Part shown: piece after piece, positions 1-7,531 of the stretch
Layout of the letters: each line of letters begins with the position of its first letter
How positions within the stretch are numbered: position 1 is the stretch's first letter
Assembly (NCBI GenBank): GCA_000316135.1
Contig: JH994003.1
Span: 14,833 to 28,054 of the forward strand
Source of the DNA: Trachipleistophora hominis
Taxonomy: Eukaryota > Microsporidia > Pleistophoridae
Reading direction: 5' to 3'
DNA: 13,222 bases
Made by a program: the position numbers and the translations under genes
The notes under the pieces: generated by a model
What the model was told of the DNA's origin: nothing
Seen by the model: the letters and a program-made list of their open reading frames with translations, nothing else
The model's database searches: none

Positions 1-159
1 GTTCTTTAGACAGTTATAAAATTTATTTAGTTATTATTGCGCAACCAATGTGGTTATTGGCAAAGCATTCAACAATTATGGCATATATACATTTATAGTA
101 AACGTATATTTACCATATAATACAATTAAAGATATAAATAAAACAAGCAAATATATTCT
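1..159 (+). other. Leader region of LRR-like paralogue 1
   Basis: AT-rich DNA with no gene. The last 45 bases share AATTAAAG and GCAAAT elements with the leader of the paralogue at 7532, but the CCC at the start codon is absent. Confidence 0.35.
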
Positions 160-3044
160 ATGATATTCGATATTTGTAATTATGTTAGGACAACCGTACG
201 ATATATACTTCTTTTTAAAACTGCTTCGAGAGTAGAAAATGTGGATTATATGGTGTACAACAATTTAGAAGATACAAGGCTGCCGAATTTTCTTAAAGAA
301 TGTGAAAAGAATCCGAAAGAACTTCATCTTGTGAAATTCTTGAGCAAGAAGAAGACAGCTCCGAGAGAGCTAGCGAAAACAACTCCACCGAAAATAAACC
401 ATGCTATGTTAGTGGTATATTCGGAGCGGTGAAGAATAAACACGAATCATATCAAGATTTTATAAAGACAAACAGCACGGATACTTCTTTTATTATTGTT
501 GATGTTCCCGTTACGATATCACTGTTTCAAAAAATTTTGGTATTGACGAAGAATAATGTTCCAAAGTTTACTTTTGATGAGATATATGATATCATGAGTA
601 TTTTATTTCCATTCAAAGACATGGAAGGATTGCTTGCATATGCTGTGTGTTTATACTTGGAGGAAAATCCTAATGTTCTCAAAAAACTAAGACAATGTCA
701 TGTGGCACAGGATAAAAGCGCATTTCACGACAAAATTGTGTTTCTTTCGACACTCATACTCGATCAAAATGGTGGCCAAGATAGTTTTATAGAAATTGTT
801 TGCAGAAATATATGGTTTGGCTCGTGCCACGGGTGTGAATTTTACGATACTTCTGTTTCCAATATAATACCCAACAAAATCATTCATCACACACTGAAAC
901 TGGAAGACTCATCAATAATCTTTCTTTTTAAATATATAAATATGAGCTATGAGTTCCTAGAAGGTAATATAGATCTGCTAAACCATAAATTTTGCGAAGA
1001 TACATTACATAAAGCATTTACGGTGCGAGTGCACAGTATCAGTTATGACGACGACGAGACAAACCAGAGCGCACTCTCAGAAAATGATGTACTGGAGAGA
1101 AAGATTAATTTATTGGCGACTTGCGAACTCCTAAAATGCAGAGGTTTTGAAAGAGTTATTTTAGAATTTGAGAACTTTAGCATTCCAATTGAATCAAACA
1201 CTCTCACATTTATCCCGGCACTAGGCACAATTTCTTGCGTGAATTGCACTCGTGATTTTATTAATTCGTTACCACAGGATGTAAAAAATGTGGAGGTAGT
1301 GTTTTCAAAGACGCACGACTTAAATATTCGTTATTTACTAGAAAATGTTACATACGTAAGATTTTTAAACGCTGAATTCGATGGAAACATAGCCTTTATT
1401 CACAATAAAGCAGAAATTGTAATTTTGAGCTCAATAATTAAGGAGGGAGCTACCATTACATTCCCAAGTGAGTGTTCTAAGGTATACATAAGGAATACGT
1501 CAGGTATATTTAATATGTCGGGTATTGCCGGTTTCAAGATGATAACTACAGGAATATATAATAAATTTGAAAGCTACTTCTATAAAGGTAGTGATAGTCT
1601 AGTTATTCAGAATATTATGTTAGATATTTCTGCTGTATATCTCACAAGCATTGGTACTCTGTACTTAGAATTTGTCATAATACCAAAACAATCATTTTGT
1701 GTAGTGCCGGATGGAATTAAGAGTTTAAAAATATTGAGATCGGTTGGTCTGTTCAATTTATCACCATATATAGGCACGTCTATACGTATTCAAAGTATAA
1801 CAAGCATAGTGATTGAACCACCTTCAGATAAAAATTCTAAACTTTCATCTATTCATTTGTCCGATATAACCATTGATCGAGAGGTAGAGCTAGCTGACAA
1901 ATACGAAACAGTCATTTTAACAAATGTCTCTGTTATTCCGCAGGTATCCTTGATTTTGAATGATAAATGTAGGAATCTTACCTGCTCTGGATACATCGGT
2001 AATATCACGGTTGGCAAAGGAAAGCAATTTGACGTGATTAAGATAAATTGTACTGGATGTCCACCTCTAGAAATTCGATTTAGCAATCAAATTAGTGTTC
2101 GTCACTTGCATTTACATCACTTAGGCCAAGACATGAGTGCATTTGGAGCATTGCTGTCCAATTTTGAGAAAATAGAGCGGTTTGAGATAAGCGATGGATA
2201 TATATCTCCATATATTCCAGAGTTTTATAGTTTTAGTGGAAACGTTTCGATGTTTTCACCTCATAACTTATCAGAGAATGCTTCAAAGGAATTATCGCCA
2301 TATAAGGATTCTAAAAGTAATGTTGGAGATTCGTCCCATCCTGAAGAATTAACTTGCAAAGTAACTCCCATTGCTTGGGCATCCGCAAACGCAAAAATTT
2401 CTGAAACTATCTTGGAACTAGATTTTAGGAACACTTCAGCTACGAAAGAGGATTGGGGACTGCTTCAGAACTTATCACATTTGAAAATTGTCAGAGCATG
2501 TGTAGACAACGTACATAACGAGAGTTTGATCCAAATACCATCGAACATTAGATTGCTGGAGCTAATCAATTCAATTAACAGAAAAAATGTGTTTCAGGTT
2601 CAAAATCAAGCCGAATGGTTAAATCCATTAACAACTTTTCACAGTCTAAGGATACTGATAGTTGAATTTGATATTTTTATTACTGTGTGTAAACACGATT
2701 TACTACCACCACGTCTCGAAACAATCATGGTATATTTCGTCTCTGATATTGCTAAACACAGCGCCATAAACCAACGAGTTAGAGTACGTGAATTGCTCAT
2801 TGGAAGCAAATCAAACGGTGCAATTCCTTGGTTCATGACAATGAATTGGTCAGAAACGCTACATTTCATAAACGTACTTACGAATTATGTTGATTTTAAA
2901 TCACTTGAGCATCTTGCTGTTGTATCTCCTGGTGATCTACTGGCCTTGAACCCAGCAAATTATCTCATTGAAAAGGATCAAAGCATTACCACCAAATTTC
3001 TATATCTTGAACAAATAATGAGACATTCTCAACAAGTTAATTAA
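160..3044 (+). CDS. LRR-like large family protein, paralogue 1, frameshifted near its 5' end
   Basis: This is a paralogue of the gene at 7532-10360, read in two frames. Positions 160-432 encode an N-terminus (MIFDICNYVRTTVRYILLF) that matches the start of the intact paralogue (MWCNIHDYVETTLKYLLIF). The rest lies in another frame that is open from 306 to 3044. The switch needs one missing base around 303-330, next to the A run at 305-308. Beyond it the two proteins align throughout: an AYAVC..(Y/F)L..NP block (about 637-670), a CxxC followed by (N/D)FI (about 1236-1260), an SxGLF(N/D)L block, an ADKY block and a C-terminal YVDF. The middle consists of short hydrophobic strands and turns, as in a leucine-rich-repeat-like solenoid. 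I see no signal peptide, transmembrane segment or catalytic motif. With the shift allowed the product is about 960 residues, close to 942 in the paralogue. An ATTAAA overlaps the stop (3040-3045). Function unknown. The break may be a real mutation or an assembly error. Confidence 0.82.
303..330 (+). other. Frameshift zone in LRR-like paralogue 1
   Basis: The frame that starts at 160 runs on to a TGA at 430-432, but its residues after about position 305 no longer match the paralogue. The second frame has a TGA at 303-305 and is open from 306 onward. A single missing base between 303 and about 330 would join them, most simply one A lost from the AAAA run at 305-308. There is no canonical slippery heptamer here and no intron boundary pair. 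A programmed slip or splicing is therefore less likely than a mutation or a sequence error. Confidence 0.7.
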
Positions 3045-3045
3045 A
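3040..3045 (+). terminator. Polyadenylation-like ATTAAA overlapping the stop codon of paralogue 1
   Basis: The hexamer ATTAAA spans the TAA stop at 3042-3044. Overlap of the polyadenylation hexamer with the stop codon is typical of the very short 3' ends of microsporidian mRNAs. The intact paralogue shows the same arrangement with AATAAA. Confidence 0.4.
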
Positions 3046-3209
3046 AAACGAATTTTTCTACATTTCAAGCGTTTATTAATTTTAACTTTTGAGATGCTAA
3101 AACATACGTATGGCTATGTTACTGATAATACGTCTTTGTATTTGTCTTAGCTTGGCATGAAGCTTGACCTGTTTTTACGTATTGTATTTTTAGTAGAGTT
3201 GTTGTAGTT

Positions 3210-4120
3210 CAAATGACCAGAATAGTGTTCTCACCGGATCAATCAACATCTCACTTATGATAGAATGCTGTGTACAAGAGGTTATTTGAATGTTCTTGAT
3301 GCACAATTATACAAAAAGAAATAATAGTTGGCGAGAAAGAAGAAAAAACGCTATATGACACCTTTTCTGGAGATGTTAACGATGCGCAAAATATAATGAG
3401 CTCGTAATAAGGTTCACTTGCTGAGTATTGAGATGTTAGAATTGAACTTGATTGAAAATGCTAGGAAGAAGAGTTTCTACGGTACTCATGAGAGGAAGTA
3501 TCACGCATGTCGTGATTTACTCACAGGGCCATTGTTGCAGTTACAAAATACTTTTACGTCGTGGTAAGAACACGTGCCATGATTTTGTGCGATACGATGC
3601 ACGAAGTTCTTTCGTGAACCAAGCTCGTAGCCATGCTCGCTCACAGAGTACATTAAAACTGTATGTGATGAACATCGGTTAAATGTGCTATTAAGAAAGA
3701 AAACAATTACATTTGCCTTGGACAATTCACCCCGTTCGTGCTGATCCAGAAAGGATGCACAAAATCTATTTTATACTTTTAAGTCACGTAATAATGGCAA
3801 CAATGTATTAGAGAATATTGATTTGTTCAATTATTATCTATTGGTTGCGAACTTAGTTGTCAGGAACGTCACATTAGTTTCAATAAATTTATCTGTGATA
3901 GCAGGAATTACTATTACATACCGAGACAGCCAATAAACTTTTAATTATCAGAAGATGGCAGATCCTTAAATTTAGCGATGTGAATGAGCATGCCAGACAG
4001 CTGCTTCTTCCTTTCAAGAAGGTACTAACCGAGAAAACTTCAAACGAACACAACGCAAGCCTAGAGTTATCCTGTATTCATCGAATACATGATATACCAT
4101 CAACAATTGTGTGTACATGA
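3210..4120 (+). pseudogene. Decayed gene relic, possibly a hAT-like transposase
   Basis: This stretch has no intact gene, yet its G+C (about 40-45% around 3480-3660) is well above the flanks (near 23% at 4201-4260). It holds a chain of coding-like fragments on the + strand in shifting frames. One is open up to about 3572 and contains FYGTHERKYHACRDLL. One runs from about 3640 to 3935 with a single stop and contains ALDNSP and RKDAQNLFYTF. One is open from 3902 to 4118 (72 codons, no ATG) and contains RQLLLPFKKVLTEKTS followed by NASLELSCIHRI. The last fragment resembles, by eye only, the PFK..T..LS....S..LPLI region of hAT-family transposases. Fragments of this length can arise by chance, so the relic call rests on G+C content and collinearity as well. 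No terminal inverted repeats or target duplication were found. Confidence 0.3.
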
Positions 4121-5109
4121 ATCAAATCTCAGGTCAACATTTGATTCTATGAAACCAAGAAGCGGATGAAGTGATTAGTATAATGATCAAATAATCATCT
4201 TGAAAAAATTACCAATCATTACAATGTATCATATTTTCATAATTTCGTGTTAAATACCACAAATATCCAAATATAGCATGTATATGCGTATTTTATGACA
4301 TAAACATCTTTGACATTACACTTATAGTACAAGTCAAATACATTCTACTGTCAACCTTCACAACAAGTAAATTTTTCCTTTATCTATCGTCCTATAACCA
4401 AGAGTTATAAATTTTTCTTTAACTAAAACACGAAAATAGTTAAGCATTCTTACATTATTATCACCAAAAGAAAAAAGTTTAATTTTAGAAATTAAATGGC
4501 AACTGTAATGATCATGGTGGTTTAAGGAAATCATCGTACCCAAATCATCAGTAATCAATCTGCACATAATATCTGTATATAATCACCATGAATGGTAGTA
4601 CTCGATGGATACAAAAATCGAACGATCTGCTTAAAACACCTCGCTGATTATCGTGTAGATTTAATTTACTATTAATGTGATTTGTCTTTGTAAATTATCG
4701 ATAGAGAGAACATTACACATTTCTTGTATTAGATTCATGGTATTTAATGGCTGTTGTAGTGTTTAACAACATTTATGATTGTTATAAAATTTCTTATTAA
4801 ACGGGTGACATGATGAGGTATATACTAATAAATTAATGTATAGTTGTAAATTTTCTAAGCTAGTAATCACTTAGATTACGAGTATATTATCATCATTTAA
4901 GAACATCCTTTCCACTTATCATCCACCCTCATAATAAATTCCATATTACACATAATCCTTTTTCATCCTACCTACCTTTTGCTTTGTTCTTATTATCTCT
5001 CTATTAATTAATATTAAATTTATTTACTACTTCAGTTACTCCTCACCACATCACACCATTCATAAACAAACCTCTGGCGGGTTACCGCCAAACATAACCT
5101 CATCGGCCC
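4121..5109. other. Gene-free AT-rich spacer
   Basis: I see no supportable gene, RNA gene or repeat here. The left part (4121-4880) is ordinary AT-rich DNA. From about 4880 the + strand becomes markedly G-poor and pyrimidine-rich; for example, 4921-4980 has no G at all by eye count. This is the left arm of the skew switch centred in the dUTPase-like gene. Confidence 0.6.
5107..5109 (+). promoter_or_regulatory. CCC motif abutting the ATG of the dUTPase-like gene, with a second C run at the next ATG
   Basis: GGCCC directly precedes the ATG at 5110. A second, stronger run, CCCCCC (5168-5173), lies two bases before an in-frame ATG at 5176. C-rich motifs just upstream of start codons are a known microsporidian transcription signal. 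The region is C-rich overall, so chance occurrence is possible. The 5176 ATG coincides with where dUTPase homology begins, so it may be the true start. Confidence 0.45.
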
Positions 5110-5565
5110 ATGAGTAGTGATATTACCTCTCATCCACAAAATTTATTTCTAAAAAACGCGGTTCATACCCCCCGTATGTTCAAACTACACTCTTCAGCAC
5201 AGTTTCCGCCACAGCGATCAGCCCACACGCACAAGCTATTTGCACCCCAGTCAACGTCAATAAAAGCACATCAGACCGCTCTCTTACCGCTTGGCCTCAA
5301 AACAGCATTTCCCAGCGAATACTTCCTGTTCATAACAACCACCAGATCACCACTGGTCAGCACGGGAGGTGTGATCGATAGTGATTACCGCGGTGAGCTT
5401 GGACTTATCGTGTGCAATGCAGGTGATTGTGATGTTACGGTTGAACGAGGAGAGTGTGTAGGAGAAGGTGTGTTTTTTAAGATTGTTGTGCCTGTGTTTG
5501 ACGTGGTTGAGGTGCTTGATGATAGTGTGAGAGGGAGTGATGGGTTTGGATCCACGGGTAATTGA
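5110..5565 (+). CDS. dUTPase-like protein with degenerate catalytic motifs
   Basis: Trimeric dUTPases hydrolyse dUTP to dUMP and pyrophosphate and have five motifs. This 151-residue frame shows motif III clearly (GVIDSDYRGELG, catalytic-type Asp90 and Tyr93) and motif V (RGSDGFGSTG, 141-150). The LLPLGLKTAFP segment (58-68) fits the family strand before motif II. Motif I is degraded: the conserved Asp of the YDL core is replaced (HKL, 41-43). Motif II keeps Arg79-Ser80 but has Pro for Gly. The spacer from motif II to III is about six residues shorter than in the human enzyme. Motif IV (GECVGE, 114-119) has Glu where Gln is usual. Homology begins near Met23 (ATG at 5176), so the first 22 residues may be untranslated. 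Its G+C is near 45-50%, far above its neighbours. It may be inactive, repurposed or dying; the frame itself is intact. Confidence 0.72.
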   Translation: MSSDITSHPQNLFLKNAVHTPRMFKLHSSAQFPPQRSAHTHKLFAPQSTSIKAHQTALLPLGLKTAFPSEYFLFITTTRSPLVSTGGVIDSDYRGELGLIVCNAGDCDVTVERGECVGEGVFFKIVVPVFDVVEVLDDSVRGSDGFGSTGN

Positions 5566-5803
5566 TTGTGTTGGATTGATATGGGGCGTGATTTGATGCG
5601 AATGATGGGGTTGTTGAGTGTGTTCTGAAAGTAATTGTGATGATGGATTTGATTATTAAAGAGGTAATTGGTTAAAAATGACCTTTTGGTTCTGAATTTA
5701 ATCGGGACGTGTTAAGAAGAAATTTGTTGCAACAGATTTGATTAGATTATAGTGAGGTGAATAAAATATAACCATGTTGGCTTGATAAGGTTCTGTGAAT
5801 TGA

Positions 5804-6040
5804 AATATTGGGCTAGTTCTCAACAAAGGACAACAATACCATGATGTTATGTTCGAGTGTGATCTCGAGCAAGGTGGTTAAGAGAGGGTCTTACTTCAAT
5901 CGTGTTTAGTCAAAATAAACCACTTTAATCATTGCACAAGTTGGTGGATTGCAGTATTACGCTATGGCGTAATAACAAAAGGACGACTCGTGACTGACTG
6001 GCCACTACGGAGTAAAAATAAAAAAGTTATTCAAATTTAG
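5804..6040 (+). pseudogene. Possible coding relic, unidentified
   Basis: One reading frame runs from 5804 to the TAG at 6038-6040 with a single internal stop (TAA, 5879-5881). The second part contains INHFNHCTSWWIAVLRYG and a basic end. G+C is about 40%, above the spacer around it. It has no ATG at a sensible position and no family I recognise. It may be a fragment of a lost gene or chance openness. Confidence 0.2.
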
Positions 6041-6437
6041 TTAGAAAGTAAAAGTTATATGTTGTTACGTAATTCTTATCTTCTGAATTACACACGACAT
6101 TCTTTTAACTAAGATATTTAGCAAAAATACCAACGATGAACAGGAAAAAGCAGTGAACGTTGAAGGAAAATGATGGGCTAGAAGAAATGGTAGAATAAGA
6201 TAAAGATTACGAACAGACAAAGAGTATATTAACAGATTTACACCGATGAAGATTTATCTTTTATGAGCGATATGGTGTAGCTAGTACTTAACAAAAAACA
6301 TGTGTAAAAAAACACTCTTTGGCCTTGTGTTTATAAGCAGGTAGTTTAAATTATTACTGTTACTTAAAGAGGATACTTTATTTAATGTTGACATGAGGGG
6401 GTATTACTTTCAACAATTACTATTTTACTAAAATTTA

Positions 6438-6559
6438 TTTTTTAACTAAAAGGGTTTTATTTAAAAATCTAGTGACTAACCTTCTATCTTATTAAATTTT
6501 ATGTTTAATTAATCCTTTTTTTCCATTTCACCTTTCTCATATCTTTTTTTAACTAAAAG
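6438..6559 (+). repeat. Direct repeat of TTTTTTAACTAAAAG, two copies
   Basis: The 15-mer TTTTTTAACTAAAAG occurs at 6438-6452 and 6545-6559, 107 bases apart, in an AT- and pyrimidine-rich spacer. A shorter variant (CTTTAACTAAAA) occurs near 4418-4430. The bases between are not otherwise repeated. It may be a small duplication or low-complexity convergence; no function is implied. Confidence 0.4.
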
Positions 6560-7354
6560 TAAATTATCACCTTCATACACATTGCCTGATCAAACACACT
6601 CTTCTGGTAATCGTTAACTGGTGATGAAACTTTCGCTGAACATTGGCCACAAATGGCTACTGAGCGAGTTTAAGAACCTGCAAATTTAATAACAATATAT
6701 AATTTATTAATTATATCAAAAAAACGAAATAATCTTTTTCAAATTTTCTCTTGAACTGATTAACCAGCTTGCGAATTATCTTTATATTAATATTTGTGAT
6801 GATGATCACATAACAAGTAAGTTTACTCGTTTGTCCATATCAAAAAATTACTGATATTTGATGTACTAAACGTGATAAACTTGATGTAATTTACGTGTTA
6901 TCCGACGAGGTCGATCAAAACGCGTCCGAAACAAAACAGTGATCGCGTCCAGTCCTGGAAGACCGAAAAATATGCTTAAATAGATGATGCATGTGGTTTG
7001 GATAATTAAAAACATTTTGTGTAAAATAATACAAAAGTTCAACAAGTAAATGACAAGATATATAGTTGTGTTCAGAATGCAAAAGAAGAAATCAGAAAAA
7101 TCATAATACGATTATTTATACGTATTTTAAAAACTTATTGCTTGGGTTGTAATTTTATCGACGAATAAAAATCCGATGATATCATCTCTAAAATTGCCAA
7201 TGACAGGCGTTGAGATGAAATAGAACACCTAAATACGTTCATATAATATAATTTCATTGTAAAGTACGGTCGAATTCTCCTCGGGTTTCGTCATTCTGAT
7301 CGAAGCCTTTACTCCTCATCTCCAGCTAGCAATACCATATACACCCTGAAACAA

Positions 7355-7385
7355 GTAAGTCAATACTAAACTATTATTTAAACAG
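7355..7385 (+). other. Intron-like signal in the leader of LRR-like paralogue 2
   Basis: GTAAGT (7355-7360) is followed by TACTAAAC (7364-7371) and an AG at 7384-7385. That is a 31-base segment with donor, branch-like and acceptor signals in the very short spacing seen in microsporidian introns. No convincing coding sequence flanks it: the joined frame is short and lacks an ATG. If used at all it would lie in an untranslated leader about 150 bases before the ATG at 7532. Chance is a serious alternative in AT-rich DNA. Confidence 0.15.
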
Positions 7386-7528
7386 CAGAATGTCAGAATG
7401 TCTGAGTTTCTGTGCTGTTAAACGATAAATTAAAACAACAATTGGTCTGCTAAAGCTTCCCACACTAATAGCTAATTTTATACCGTTTAGGTTAATTAAA
7501 GCAAAATAAAAATGCAAATTAATAAAAT

Positions 7529-7531
7529 CCC
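7529..7531 (+). promoter_or_regulatory. CCC motif abutting the ATG of LRR-like paralogue 2
   Basis: CCC directly precedes the ATG at 7532 inside an otherwise A/T-only leader, so it stands out. It matches the C-rich start-proximal signal known from several microsporidia. Paralogue 1 lacks it, although both leaders share AATTAAAG and GCAAAT elements within about 45 bases of the start. Confidence 0.5.

Larger units (their letters stand above)
4880..5800. other. Mirror-image GC-skew switch, centre near 5345
   Basis: Eye counts on the + strand give about 41 G and 131 C for 4921-5340, and about 140 G and 37 C for 5341-5760. The bias fades beyond about 4880 on the left (4801-4860 has more G than C) and about 5820 on the right. 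The right arm is also T-rich (GT-rich). The two arms are not copies of each other: the reverse complement of the right arm shows no clear alignment to the left. The sign change falls inside the dUTPase-like frame. Divergent replication forks would give this polarity, as would long-term strand-asymmetric mutation of another cause. Confidence 0.7.
5566..7531. other. Long gene-free region with scattered coding-like scraps
   Basis: There is no intact gene in these nearly 2 kb. Short patches of raised G+C stand out from AT-rich background at about 5830-6000, 6570-6680, 6890-6970 and 7260-7350. The best scrap is 5804-6040 (+), 79 codons with a single in-frame stop (TAA at 5879). Another lies at about 6865-6985 with one stop, containing LDVIYVLSDEVDQNASETKQ. 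None matches a family I recognise. They suggest old coding sequence sinking to the background composition, but each is short enough to be chance. Confidence 0.4.

Noticed and set aside
3196..3214. T-loop-like GTTCAAAT, considered as part of a tRNA
   Set aside because: The flanking bases do not pair into a T stem, and no acceptor or anticodon arm could be drawn. No tRNA or rRNA was found in the window.
3452..3725. Overlapping 74-76 codon frames on both strands
   Set aside because: Neither has support as an intact gene; the + strand one falls within the probable relic at 3210-4120, where another frame reads better.
4358..4567. 69-residue minus-strand frame with an ATG (MCRLITDDLGTM...)
   Set aside because: It looks somewhat protein-like at its end (FRVLVKEKFITLGYRTIDKG) but has no recognisable family, no C-rich start signal and no stop-overlapping AATAAA. 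Its length is within chance for AT-rich DNA.
4880..5800. Skew switch as an ancient inverted duplication
   Set aside because: The reverse complement of the right arm shows no stretch aligning to the left arm; only the base composition mirrors.
6136..6291. Frame with protein-like words (DKDYEQTKSILTDLH) in the spacer
   Set aside because: Three stops in 52 codons is close to the random rate at this base composition.
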